From: Mycolicibacterium fallax
GTDB taxonomy: Bacteria > Actinomycetota > Actinomycetes > Mycobacteriales > Mycobacteriaceae
DNA length: 64,000 nucleotides
NCBI RefSeq assembly: GCF_010726955.1
Contig: NZ_AP022603.1
Span: forward strand, 3,782,001 to 3,846,000
Direction of reading: 5' to 3'
A model generated the notes under the pieces. It was not told the DNA's origin. It was given only the letters and a program-made list of their open reading frames with translations, and did no database searches. Positions 9,558-19,918 of this stretch are shown piece by piece. Within the stretch, counting starts at the first letter, position 1. Each line of letters opens with the position of its first letter. The translations under genes were made by a program, and so were the position numbers.

Positions 9558-10412
9558 TCAGACGTACTTGTAGAAGCCCTCGCCGGACTCCAGCCCGAGC
9601 TTGCCCTTGTCGATGTAGTTCTGCTTGAGCCAGACCGCGAGCCGCTGCTCCTCCTCGTCGCCGTGGCTCATGATGTTGTAGCCGGTGCGCATGCCGACCA
9701 CATCCCAGATCTGGCACGGCCCGGCGGGTGCGCCGGTGCCGATCCGCCAGGTCTGGTCGACGTCGCCGGGCTCGGCGTAGCCGCCGGCGACCAGTTCCAG
9801 CCCGGCCCTCAGCAGCGGCACCAGCAGTGAGTTCAGCACGTAGCCGGACTTCTCCTTGTGCAGTTCGATCGGCACCATGCCAATGGCCGTGGCGAACGCG
9901 ACGACGGCGGCGTGGACGGCCGGGTCGGTGTCGGCCGAACCCATCACCTCGGCGGTGTTGTGCAGCCAGATCATGTTGGCGAAGTGCAGGGCCAGGAACC
10001 GGTCCGGGCGGCCGGTGGAGTCCTTGAGGTCGCTGGGCAGCAGGGTCGAGGAGTTGGTCGCGAAGATGGTGGCGGCCGGGGCCAACTCGCCGAGCTTGCG
10101 GTAGATGTCCTCCTTGAGGGTCAGCACCTCCGGCACCGCCTCGATCACCAGGTCGGAGGCGGCGGCCGCGCTCAGGTCGCTGGTCAGGGTCAGGCGCCCC
10201 AGGGCGGCCTTTGTGGCGGCCTCGTCGACGCCGGCGACCGACTTGAGGTAGGTCGCGGCGAGCTTGTCGAAACGCACCCGGGCCGCGGCCAGGGCCTCGT
10301 CGTTGATGTCGTAGGCGGTGACCGGGAAGCCCTTGAGTGCGCTCTGGAAAGCGATCTGGGCACCCAGCACCCCGCAGCCCAAAATGGTCACGGTGCGGAT
10401 CTCGGCGGTCAT
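9558..10412 (-). CDS. 3-hydroxyacyl-CoA dehydrogenase (3-hydroxybutyryl-CoA type)
   Basis: 284 residues, NAD-dependent oxidation of 3-hydroxyacyl-CoA in fatty-acid breakdown or the reverse step in butyryl metabolism. The Rossmann glycine motif is GCGVLGAQIA (about 12-21), the acidic residue after the second strand is in AYDIND, NSSTL and LALHFAN supply the active-site Asn and His region, and the C-terminal helical domain has SGYVLNSLLVPLLRAGLELV. It is a stand-alone gene, convergent with the vWA gene. I do not recall it at this point in M. tuberculosis, so it is likely a lineage-specific insertion or loss there. Confidence 0.88.
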   Translation of the reverse strand: MTAEIRTVTILGCGVLGAQIAFQSALKGFPVTAYDINDEALAAARVRFDKLAATYLKSVAGVDEAATKAALGRLTLTSDLSAAAASDLVIEAVPEVLTLKEDIYRKLGELAPAATIFATNSSTLLPSDLKDSTGRPDRFLALHFANMIWLHNTAEVMGSADTDPAVHAAVVAFATAIGMVPIELHKEKSGYVLNSLLVPLLRAGLELVAGGYAEPGDVDQTWRIGTGAPAGPCQIWDVVGMRTGYNIMSHGDEEEQRLAVWLKQNYIDKGKLGLESGEGFYKYV

Positions 10413-10556
10413 CGAACTCCCTTGCTGCCTGGCGTCATTGGTCCGCCCGCAACCCTACCGAGGGGCGGGAGCGCGCCGGGGTCATTCAGCAAGCGATGCG
10501 GGCGCGTTGGGACGCGGGCGATGGCGCGTCGCGGGGCCCGCTGGTGGCGGTCCGGC

Positions 10557-10979
10557 TCAGCTGGCCGCGGGGTGCCCCTGGTCGTCGGGCAGGTCGTGGC
10601 GCAGCACCCGCAGCCGACCGTGCGGGAGGCAGGCCAGGTAGCCGTGCCGCCGACCATAGAGCTCCCACGACGTGGTGTCGTCGGTGGGCTCGACGTCGAT
10701 GCGGTGACCGCGGGAGAACTCCAGATGCAGCCGGCCGTCGTCCGTGCAGGCCGCCGCCGTGCACACCGCCCCGGACAGGTTCAGCAACGGAATCTCGGCC
10801 ACCGCGACGTGCCTGGGGTCGATGCCGATCTGCTCCTCGGGGTACGGACCGACCGGCGGCAGCGTCAGCCGGATCGGGCCGACGATGACCAACTCGTTGT
10901 TGTCCTCGAAATCGAGCACCAGACCGTCACGCAACGTCAGCCGCATCACCGTGCGCTGCTCGATCCACGGAATGACCAT
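10557..10979 (-). CDS. DUF6188-like small protein
   Basis: 140 residues, mostly predicted beta strands (LTLRDGLVLDFEDNNELVIVGPIRLT; GRLHLEFSRGHRIDVEP), a sequence pattern that I associate with the DUF6188 family of actinobacterial proteins. There is no signal peptide or membrane segment. Met12 (about 10946) is a second possible start. The gene stands alone between two minus/plus boundaries. Function unknown; some relatives sit near toxin or polymorphic loci, but nothing of that kind is visible here. Confidence 0.6.
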   Translation of the reverse strand: MVIPWIEQRTVMRLTLRDGLVLDFEDNNELVIVGPIRLTLPPVGPYPEEQIGIDPRHVAVAEIPLLNLSGAVCTAAACTDDGRLHLEFSRGHRIDVEPTDDTTSWELYGRRHGYLACLPHGRLRVLRHDLPDDQGHPAAS

Positions 10980-11177
10980 GGCCGACTCCTTCGACCCGGG
11001 ACTGTGTCACCCATGCTACGGACATTCGGGCCGCGGGAACAGGACGGTTGTCAGTGCGGTGGCGCGGGGGTGGCCGATTGACGGGGTCGGCGCTTAAGAT
11101 CAGCTGAGAAGACTCCCAGGAACCCTCAGCCGTCGTCGGCCGGTTCCTGGGCAGCCGAACAAACGGGGGATCGACCG

Positions 11178-12461
11178 ATGTACAAGACGCTGGTGTCAAC
11201 GGGCATTGCACTCTGCAGCGCGGCGGCGATCGTCGCCGCGGGACCGGCGGTGCTGGCGCCGCGGTCACAGGCCGTCGAGGTGGCCGGGGCCGGTACCTCG
11301 GTGCGGGCGCTGGACCTGGACTACCGGCTGACCGCACTCAGCGACATCACCGTCGAACAGTTGTCTGCGGCGCTGTTGAGCGGCCGGGAATTCGACCTGG
11401 ATTTTGAGCAGAAGTCGTACGTCTCCAACGGAACGACCTACTACTACTTCGTTGATAAGTACGACAACGAGTGGGCTTTCAGCGATGACTCCGACGCCGT
11501 GCCCGCCATCAGCGGAATCAGCGCCGTCGTGTACCACCTTGCCGACAGCATTCTGCCGGACGGGTTCCACGGCGACGATTATCTGTTCGGGCAGGGGCAG
11601 ACTCAGGCGCTTCGCGTCTCCCTGTACCAGCTTTCCGGCGCCGCGCCGGATTCCCCGGAGGGTCAGCTGATCGACTTCATCACCGACCCGCTGGGGACGA
11701 TCCGGTATCTGGTGGCCTCGGGCGTCGAGGAGGCCTTGCCCGGTATTGGTGAGGACCTCGTGAACTACCCGCAGGCGATGATCCAGCTGCTGGTGGCCTC
11801 GGGCGTCGATACGGCGCTGCCGGGCGCCGGCGACTTCGTGCTGGATCCGATGGGCACCGCGTTCCGCACGAGCGTGCGACTGGCCGGTGACGCCGCGAAG
11901 GCTGGCACCGGCAACGACGACGCCGACGACTTCGTCGAGAACATCTTCCTGAACGTCCTCACGAAGGTGGGCCCCGGACAGCAACCGGCTCCGCCGGCAC
12001 CGGAGGAAACCGAACCCGAGGGCACCGGCGGCGGGGATGCCGGCACCCGCACCGACGGCACCGACGGCGTGCTCGCCTCGCGGTCAGCCTTCAGCGGCGA
12101 TCAGAGCGGGACCGAGACGGGCTCGTCGGACGACGTGACGTCGTCGAAGACGCTGCGTGAGAAGCTGAGCCAACCGGCCACCGGCTTCACCGGGCAACTG
12201 TCGCAGGCGCGCACGGCGAGCCGGACCAAGCTCGCCGCCGCCGAGCAGCGGATCAACGACCGGGTCACCGAGGCCAGGAACACCATCGATGCCGGGGTCA
12301 AGCGAGCCGGCGCGAAGCTGAGCAAGATCGCCAACGACGGTCTCAAGCAGATCGAGCGGTCCGTTCAGCAGGTCAAGGACACCGCGGCGAAGGCGGCGCC
12401 GAAGAAGGTGGCGTCGGAGAAGGCGGCACCGAAGAAGGATGACCAGGCGAAGACCGAATGA
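11178..12461 (+). CDS. Secreted protein with lysine/alanine-rich C-terminal tail
   Basis: 427 residues, not recognised. An N-terminal signal peptide (about 1-28, cleavage near the APRSQA segment) is followed by a domain of about 230 residues containing a near-duplicated segment, LVASGVEEALPGIGEDLV and LLVASGVDTALPGAGDFV. A disordered G/T/E/D-rich linker (about 275-325) leads to a predicted long helix or coiled coil (about 330-395) and a K/A/P-rich basic tail (AAPKKVASEKAAPKKDD). The tail composition recalls heparin-binding haemagglutinin and mycobacterial histone-like proteins; adhesion is only an inference. A clean hairpin terminator follows the gene. Confidence 0.75.
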   Translation: MYKTLVSTGIALCSAAAIVAAGPAVLAPRSQAVEVAGAGTSVRALDLDYRLTALSDITVEQLSAALLSGREFDLDFEQKSYVSNGTTYYYFVDKYDNEWAFSDDSDAVPAISGISAVVYHLADSILPDGFHGDDYLFGQGQTQALRVSLYQLSGAAPDSPEGQLIDFITDPLGTIRYLVASGVEEALPGIGEDLVNYPQAMIQLLVASGVDTALPGAGDFVLDPMGTAFRTSVRLAGDAAKAGTGNDDADDFVENIFLNVLTKVGPGQQPAPPAPEETEPEGTGGGDAGTRTDGTDGVLASRSAFSGDQSGTETGSSDDVTSSKTLREKLSQPATGFTGQLSQARTASRTKLAAAEQRINDRVTEARNTIDAGVKRAGAKLSKIANDGLKQIERSVQQVKDTAAKAAPKKVASEKAAPKKDDQAKTE

Positions 12462-12480
12462 GCTGACCCCCTGACTCAGA

Positions 12481-12506
12481 ACGCCGAGGCCCGCGGCCTC
12501 GGCGTT
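12481..12506. terminator. Bidirectional hairpin terminator
   Basis: ACGCCGAGGCC and GGCCTCGGCGT form an 11-bp stem around a CGC loop, followed by TTT on the plus strand. It lies between the convergent secreted-protein gene and the DUF1707 gene and can serve both. Confidence 0.8.
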
Positions 12507-12519
12507 TTGCGTTGCGGTG

Positions 12520-13113
12520 TCAGTCGCGCTGGACGTGCCGGTTCGGGCGGCGCTTCTTGCGCCGGACATTCACCCCGCCCCACAGCGAGAAGCCCTTCAC
12601 GGTCACCACCGGCGCGCCGGGCGTGCCCGCACCGCTGGTCTCCTCCTCGAAGGAGCCCATCACCGAGGTGCCGTCGACGCTGAGATTGACCTCCGGCGGC
12701 AGCAGGATGGTCTGCCCGCCCATGATCGAGTACGCCTTGATCTCCACGTCGGGGGAGGTGAAGTCGGCGTAGCGCAGGTCGATCACCCCGCTGCCCCAGA
12801 ACGAGAACATCGTCAGCTTGCGGGGCACGTTCCAGCGGCCGCGCCGCTCGAACCCGCTCATGAAGGCCAGCAGCGTGGTCTTCGGCGCCGGCTGGCAGGC
12901 GCCCCGGCGGGTGTTGGCGATGCCCGGGAGATCCGCCGAGAGCCGGTCGAGCTCGGCGTAGGTGGTGGCCGAATAGGCCTGGGCCAACCGGCGTTCGTAG
13001 TCGTCGAGCTCCAGCAGGCCCTCCGCGGCGGCGTCGGTCAGTAGCTGCGCAACCTGTACCCGATCGGTGTCGGCGGCGCGCGACGTGGCGGTTCGCGGAG
13101 CTGGCTCAGTCAT
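12520..13113 (-). CDS. DUF1707 / LiaF-like domain protein (Rv0966c-type)
   Basis: 197 residues from the ATG at 13113 (MTEPAPRT); an upstream ATG at 13164 would add 17 unlikely residues. The N-terminal DUF1707 (SHOCT-like) domain is DRVQVAQLLTDAAAEGLLELDDYERRLAQAY; the C-terminal beta-rich part (FSFWGSGVIDLRYADF, IKAYSIMGGQTILLPPEV) resembles the LiaF/DUF2154 cell-wall stress fold. No transmembrane helix. In M. tuberculosis the counterpart also precedes the echA7 block. Exact function is unknown; a role in envelope-stress signalling is an inference from the LiaF-like domain. Confidence 0.82.
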   Translation of the reverse strand: MTEPAPRTATSRAADTDRVQVAQLLTDAAAEGLLELDDYERRLAQAYSATTYAELDRLSADLPGIANTRRGACQPAPKTTLLAFMSGFERRGRWNVPRKLTMFSFWGSGVIDLRYADFTSPDVEIKAYSIMGGQTILLPPEVNLSVDGTSVMGSFEEETSGAGTPGAPVVTVKGFSLWGGVNVRRKKRRPNRHVQRD

Positions 13114-13167
13114 CACCGATGAGCCTACGACGAACCGCCCGCCGGACCTAGGCGGCCGAGGCAAACC

Positions 13168-13974
13168 TCAGTCCTCGGGCGTGTCCGCCGCCCAGGACGG
13201 CGACCGCTTCTGCAGGAACGCCAGCATGCCCTCGTGTGCCTCCGGCGAGGTGAACAGCCGGGCCGACTCGGCGGTCAGCCGCGTCGCGTCCCGGTCGAAC
13301 CCGGCCAGGATCGACGCCGTCGTCAACGCCTTAGACGCCGCCAGCCCCTGCGGTGAACCCTTGCCCAGCGCGGCGACCAGCTCATCGAGGGCGGTCTGCA
13401 GGCCCTCCGGCGAGTCGGCCGCCGCGGTGATCAGCCCGACCTCGGCGGCCGTCGCCGCGGTGAAGGTCTCCCCGGTCAGGAAGAACCGCCCGGCCGCCCG
13501 CGCGGTCAGCTTCGGCAGCAGCGTCAGCGAGATGATCGCCGGGGCGACCCCGATGCGCGCCTCGGTCAGCCCGAACGTGGACTTCGGCCCGGCCAGCACC
13601 AAGTCGCAGGCGCCGACCAGGCCCATCCCGCCGGCCCGGACGTGCCCGTCGATCACCCCGATGACCGGCCGCGGACACTCCAGCAGCGCGCGCAGCAGCG
13701 TCGTCATCTCCTGGGCCCGCCCGGTGGCGATTTCCTCGGGGGTGCCGCCGGAGGCCTCGGCCAGGTCCGCACCCGCGCAGAACGTGCCGCCTGTGTGATC
13801 GAGTACCACCACCCGCACCCGGGGATCGGCGGTCGCCTCGCGCAGCCCGTCGTGCAGCTGCTGCACCAGCCGGGTGGACAGCGCGTTGCGGTTGTGCGGC
13901 GAGTCCAGGGTGATCCGGGCGGCCCGGCCCTCCACCCGGTAGGCGACCAGGCGGTCCTGCGCGGGGCTCGGCAT
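13168..13974 (-). CDS. echA7: Enoyl-CoA hydratase/isomerase family protein EchA7
   Basis: 268-residue crotonase-fold enzyme, last gene of the minus-strand catabolic operon. Crotonase landmarks are visible: NRNALSTRLVQQL, the oxyanion-hole strands GTFCAGADLAE and GHVRAGGMGLVGACDLVLA, and LTEARIGVAPAII. In an atu-like pathway it would hydrate the product of the carboxylase (AtuE role); this is inferred from context. It starts 14 bp after the fadE12 stop. Confidence 0.88.
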   Translation of the reverse strand: MPSPAQDRLVAYRVEGRAARITLDSPHNRNALSTRLVQQLHDGLREATADPRVRVVVLDHTGGTFCAGADLAEASGGTPEEIATGRAQEMTTLLRALLECPRPVIGVIDGHVRAGGMGLVGACDLVLAGPKSTFGLTEARIGVAPAIISLTLLPKLTARAAGRFFLTGETFTAATAAEVGLITAAADSPEGLQTALDELVAALGKGSPQGLAASKALTTASILAGFDRDATRLTAESARLFTSPEAHEGMLAFLQKRSPSWAADTPED

Positions 13975-13988
13975 GTCCCTGCCCCCGC

Positions 13989-15155
13989 TCAGTAGGACCG
14001 CGGCAGACCGAGGGAGGTCTGGGCGACGAAGTTCAGGATCATCTCCCGGCTGATCGGGGCGATGCGGGCCAGCCGGGAGGCCGTCAGCACCGACGCGATG
14101 CCGTACTCCTTGGTCAGCCCGTTGCCGCCGAGGCTCTGCACGGCCTGGTCGACCGCGCGCACCGACGCCTCACCGGCGGCGTACTTGGCCATGTTCGCGG
14201 CCTCCGCGGCACCCCAGTCGTCGCCGCTGTCGTAGAGGGTGGCGGCCTTCTGCATCATCAGCTTGGCCATCTCCAACTCGATGTGGATGGCGGCCAGCGG
14301 ATGCGCCAGTCCCTGATGGGTGCCGATCGGCTGCTTCCAGACCTGCCGGGTCTTCATGTAGTCGGCGGCCTTGTTGACCGCGAACCGGCCCATCCCCGCC
14401 GCGCTGGCCGCGCCCATGATGCGTTCTGGGTTCAGGCCGGCGAACAGCTGCGCGATGGCGGCGTCCTCGGCGCCCACCAGCGCGTCGGCGGGCAACCGCA
14501 TGTCGTCGAAGAACAGCTGGAACTGGGACTCCGGGCTGACGATCTCCATCTCGATCTTGGTCCAGGACATCCCCGGGGTGTCGATCGGGACGACGAACAG
14601 CGCCGGCTTGAGGTTGCCGGTCTTGGCCTCCTCGGTGCGGCCGACGACTAGGACGGCCTGGGCCTGGTCGACACCCGAGATGAATACCTTCTGGCCGCTG
14701 AGGATCCAGTCGCTGCCGTCGCGGCGGGCGGTGGTGGTGATCCGGTGGCTGTTGGATCCGGCGTCGGGTTCGGTGATGGCGAACGCCATGGTGGTCGAAC
14801 CGTCGGCGATGCCCGGGATCCAGCGGCGCTTCTGCTCATCGGTGCCGAACTTGGAGATGATGGTGCCGTTGATGGCGGGGGAAACCACCATCATCAGCAG
14901 GCCGCAGCCGGCCGCCGACATCTCCTCCATCACCATCGACAGCTCGTACATGCCTGCGCCGCCGCCGCCGTACTCCTCGGGCAGGTTCACCCCGAGGAAG
15001 CCCAGCTTGCCGGCCTCGTCCCACAGCTCGGTGGTGTGCGCGCCGGCGCGGGCCTTCTCCAGGTAGTACTCGGGGCCGTAGGCGGCGGCGAAATCCGATA
15101 CCGCCTTGCGCAGTTCGCGGCGCTCGGTGCTCTCAATGAATCCGGTGTCGGTCAT
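13989..15155 (-). CDS. fadE12: Acyl-CoA dehydrogenase FadE12
   Basis: 388-residue FAD-dependent acyl-CoA dehydrogenase. The FAD/acyl-CoA binding segments are MAFAITEPDAGSNSHRITTTA and WILSGQKVFISGVDQA; LGGNGLTKEYGIASVL is near the C-terminus. The usual EGTSEI motif is replaced by ISREMIL, so substrate range may differ from the classical fatty-acid enzymes. Sits between accA2 (23 bp upstream) and echA7 (14 bp downstream) in one operon. Confidence 0.9.
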   Translation of the reverse strand: MTDTGFIESTERRELRKAVSDFAAAYGPEYYLEKARAGAHTTELWDEAGKLGFLGVNLPEEYGGGGAGMYELSMVMEEMSAAGCGLLMMVVSPAINGTIISKFGTDEQKRRWIPGIADGSTTMAFAITEPDAGSNSHRITTTARRDGSDWILSGQKVFISGVDQAQAVLVVGRTEEAKTGNLKPALFVVPIDTPGMSWTKIEMEIVSPESQFQLFFDDMRLPADALVGAEDAAIAQLFAGLNPERIMGAASAAGMGRFAVNKAADYMKTRQVWKQPIGTHQGLAHPLAAIHIELEMAKLMMQKAATLYDSGDDWGAAEAANMAKYAAGEASVRAVDQAVQSLGGNGLTKEYGIASVLTASRLARIAPISREMILNFVAQTSLGLPRSY

Positions 15156-15178
15156 GGTTGGTCTCCTGTGGTTGTGGG

Positions 15179-17158
15179 TCAGTTGTCCGGTTCGCTGACG
15201 ACGGCCAGCACGGTGCCGACATCGACCTGCTGGCCGGCTATCACGTTGAGTTCTTTCAGCACACCGTCATTCGGTGCGGTGAGGGTGTGCTCCATCTTCA
15301 TTGCCTCCAGCCACAGCAGCGGCTGTCCGGCGGTCACCGCATCGCCGGCCTCGGCAGCGATCCGGATGACCACCCCGGGCATCGGGGCCACCAGCGACCC
15401 CGCGGCCAGTTGGGAACCCGGCTCGACGAACCGTGGCACCACGGCGAATTCCACGCCGCCGGTGGGCGAGTCGACGAACACCGCGTCGCCGTGGCGGCGG
15501 ACGTCGAAGGCCGTCTCGGCGGCCGCGGCGCCGGCGTCGACGGCCAGCACCACCCGATCCGGGCCGGCCGCGACCACCCGCACGCCCTCGTCGTCGGGCA
15601 GCGCGATCGCGGTGCGGGTGTAGCGGTAGCCGACCCGGTATTCGGTCTGCTCCGGCCCGGCCAGCCGGAAGGTTTTGTGCTGGTCGGCGGAAACGACGTT
15701 GCGCCAGCCGGACCGGATGCCCGGCAGCGCGGTGGCCACCGCCCGGTTGTGCTCGGTTTCGGCGATCGCGGCGGCCACCGCCGCCAACCGAACCGCGGCC
15801 TCGTCGAGCAGCGGCGCGGCCAGCGCAGGCAGACCGTGGCTGTCGAAGAATGCGGTGTCGGTGTCACCGGCCAGGAAGCCCCGGTGGCGCAGCACGTTGA
15901 CCAGCAGATCCCGGTTGGTGCGCACCCCGTGCAGCCGGGTGCGGGCCAGCGCGTCGGCCAGCAGCAGTGCGGCGGTGCGCCGGGTGGGGGCATACGAGAT
16001 GACCTTGGCCAGCATCGGGTCGTAGTGGATGGACACCGCCGAGCCGGTGACGATGCCGCTGTCCAGCCGGATCTCGGTGCGCCCGGTGCTGTGGAATTCG
16101 GTTGCCGCGGCGGGGACCTCGAAGTGCTCGACGGTGCCGGCCTGCGGCTGCCAGTGCTGCGCGGGATCCTCGGCGTAGAGCCGCGCCTCGATGGAATGCC
16201 CGCGCGCGGCCGGCGGCTGCGACGGCAACCGCTCGCCGTCGGCGACCTGGATCTGCAGTTCGACGAGGTCCAGCCCGGTGGTGGCCTCGGTGACCGGGTG
16301 CTCCACCTGCAGCCGGGTGTTCATCTCCAGGAAGAAGAACTCGCCGTCGTCGTCGGCGAGGAACTCCACGGTGCCCGCCCCGGTGTAGCCGATCGCCTCG
16401 GCGGCCAGCCGGGCCGCCTGGAACAGCCGCTCCCGCATCCCGTCGATCCGCTCGACCAGCGGGGACGGCGCCTCCTCGATGACCTTCTGGTGCCGGCGCT
16501 GAATCGAGCATTCCCGTTCGCCGACCGCCCACACCGTGCCGTGGGTGTCGGCCAGCACCTGTACCTCGACGTGATGGCCGGTCGGCAGGTAGCGCTCGCA
16601 GAACACCGTCGGATCGCCGAACGCGGATGCGGCCTCGCGGCCGGCGGCGGCGACCTCCTCGGCCAGCGCGCCGAGCTCGGTCACCACCCGCATGCCGCGG
16701 CCGCCGCCACCGGCGGACGCCTTGACCAGAACCGGCAGCTGATCGGCGGTGACGGTGGCCGGGTCGAGTTCGGCCAGCACCGGGACGCCGGCCGCGGCCA
16801 TCATCTTCTTCGCCTCGATCTTGGAGCCCATCGCGGTCACCGCGGCGGCCGGCGGCCCGATCCAGGCCAGCCCGGCGGCGGTCACCGCGTTCGCGAAATC
16901 GGCGTTCTCGGAGAGGAATCCGTACCCCGGGTGGATCGCGTCGGCGCCGGAGGCGCGGGCCGCCTCGATCAGCGCGTCGACGTCGAGGTAGCCGCGGATG
17001 TCGTCGAGACGGACCCGGGTGTCGGCCTCGGCGACGTGCGGCGCACCGGTGTCGGGGTCGGTGTACACCGCGACGGTGCCCAGCCCGAGCCGGCGGCAGG
17101 TGCGGAACACCCGGCGGGCGATCTCCCCGCGGTTGGCAACCAGAACTTTGCTGATCAT
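15179..17158 (-). CDS. accA2: Acyl-CoA carboxylase alpha subunit AccA2 (biotin carboxylase + BCCP)
   Basis: 659 residues combining an N-terminal biotin carboxylase (1 to about 450; NRGEIARRVFRT, ATP-grasp loop KASAGGGGRGMRVV, EMNTRLQVEHPVTE) with a C-terminal biotin carrier domain whose biotinylated lysine is K621 in EAMKMEH. Together with the carboxyltransferase encoded upstream it would carboxylate a branched or terpenoid acyl-CoA. The start is 10 bp past the accD2 stop. Length matches the family. Confidence 0.94.
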   Translation of the reverse strand: MISKVLVANRGEIARRVFRTCRRLGLGTVAVYTDPDTGAPHVAEADTRVRLDDIRGYLDVDALIEAARASGADAIHPGYGFLSENADFANAVTAAGLAWIGPPAAAVTAMGSKIEAKKMMAAAGVPVLAELDPATVTADQLPVLVKASAGGGGRGMRVVTELGALAEEVAAAGREAASAFGDPTVFCERYLPTGHHVEVQVLADTHGTVWAVGERECSIQRRHQKVIEEAPSPLVERIDGMRERLFQAARLAAEAIGYTGAGTVEFLADDDGEFFFLEMNTRLQVEHPVTEATTGLDLVELQIQVADGERLPSQPPAARGHSIEARLYAEDPAQHWQPQAGTVEHFEVPAAATEFHSTGRTEIRLDSGIVTGSAVSIHYDPMLAKVISYAPTRRTAALLLADALARTRLHGVRTNRDLLVNVLRHRGFLAGDTDTAFFDSHGLPALAAPLLDEAAVRLAAVAAAIAETEHNRAVATALPGIRSGWRNVVSADQHKTFRLAGPEQTEYRVGYRYTRTAIALPDDEGVRVVAAGPDRVVLAVDAGAAAAETAFDVRRHGDAVFVDSPTGGVEFAVVPRFVEPGSQLAAGSLVAPMPGVVIRIAAEAGDAVTAGQPLLWLEAMKMEHTLTAPNDGVLKELNVIAGQQVDVGTVLAVVSEPDN

Positions 17159-17168
17159 GACGGGGTCC

Positions 17169-18760
<1,592 letters not shown>

Positions 18761-18764
<4 letters not shown>

Positions 18765-19918
18765 GCCTGAAATCCCATCGTCTTGGCCGCGAGGCTGGTC
18801 AGGATCTCGGTGGTGCCGCCGCCGATCCCGATGATCCGCATGTCCCGGTATTGGCGCTCGACCTCGGATTCGGCCATGTAGCCCATCCCGCCGAACAGCT
18901 GGACGGCCTGGTTGGCCACCCATTCGCCGGCCTCCACCGCGGTGTTCTTGGCGAAGCACACCTCGGTGATCAGGTTCGTCTCGCCGGCGAGTTGGCGTTG
19001 CACCACGTGTCGCGAGTACACCCGGGCCACGTCGATGCGCCGGGCCATGTCGGCCAGGGTGTTCTGCACCGACTGGCGCGAGATCAGCGGCCGGCCGAAG
19101 GTCTCCCGGTCCCGGCACCACGCCACCGTCAGATCCAGGCAGCGCTGGGCGCTGGCGTAGGCCTGGGCGGCCAGGCCGATCCGCTCGGAGACGAACGCCT
19201 GGGCTATCTGCAGGAAGCCGCTGTTCTCCGGGCCGACCAGGTTGCCCACCGGAACTCGCACGTCGGTGTAGGACAGCTCGGCGGTGTCGCTGGAGCGCCA
19301 GCCCATCTTGTCCAGCTTGCGGCTGACCGTGAAGCCGGGCGTGCCCTTCTCCACCACCAGCAGGGACACCCCGGCCGCGCCGGGGCCGCCGGTGCGCACC
19401 GCGGTCACCACGAAGTCGGCCCGCACCCCGGAGGTGATGTAGGTCTTGGCCCCGTTGACGATGTAGTGGTCGCCGTCGCGGACCGCCCGGGTGGTCAGGT
19501 GACCGACGTCGGAGCCACCGCCGGGCTCGGTGATGGCCAGCGAGCCGATCTTCTCGCCGCGCAGCGTCGGGACGGCGAACCGCTCGATCAGCTCCCGATC
19601 GCCCGAGGCGATGATGTGCGGCACCGCGATCCCGCAGGTGAACAGCGAGGCGAACACCCCGCCGGGGACACCGGATTCGTGCAGCTGCTCGCACACCACG
19701 ACGGCGTCGGCGCCGTCCCCGCCGCCGCCGCCCACCGACTCGGGAAACTGCACGCCGAGCAGTCCGGCCGCACCGGCCGCGCGGTGCAGGTCCCGCGGCA
19801 GCTCGCCGACGCGCTCCCACTCGACGGCGTGCGGCAGGATCTCCCGCTCGGCGAAGGCGCGCACCGTCTCACGCAGCGCCAGCCGCTCGGGGGTGGTCCA
19901 GATGTTCTGAGAACTCAA
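18761..19918 (-). CDS. fadE13: Acyl-CoA dehydrogenase FadE13
   Basis: 385 residues with a TTG start at 19918 whose codon overlaps the preceding stop in TTGA; this start gives SSQNIWTTPERLALRETVRAF, the normal N-terminus, and the length I recall for M. tuberculosis FadE13. FAD-binding LAITEPGGGSDVGHLTTRA and the C-terminal YGGMGYMAESEVERQYRD-type region (here FGGMGYMAES) are present. Second gene of the operon; overlaps both neighbours by 4 bp, so all are translationally coupled. Confidence 0.92.

Noticed and set aside
11078..11100. TTGACG and TAAGAT upstream of the secreted-protein gene as a promoter
   Set aside because: The spacer is only 11 bp, too short for a normal SigA promoter; only the TAAGAT may be meaningful.
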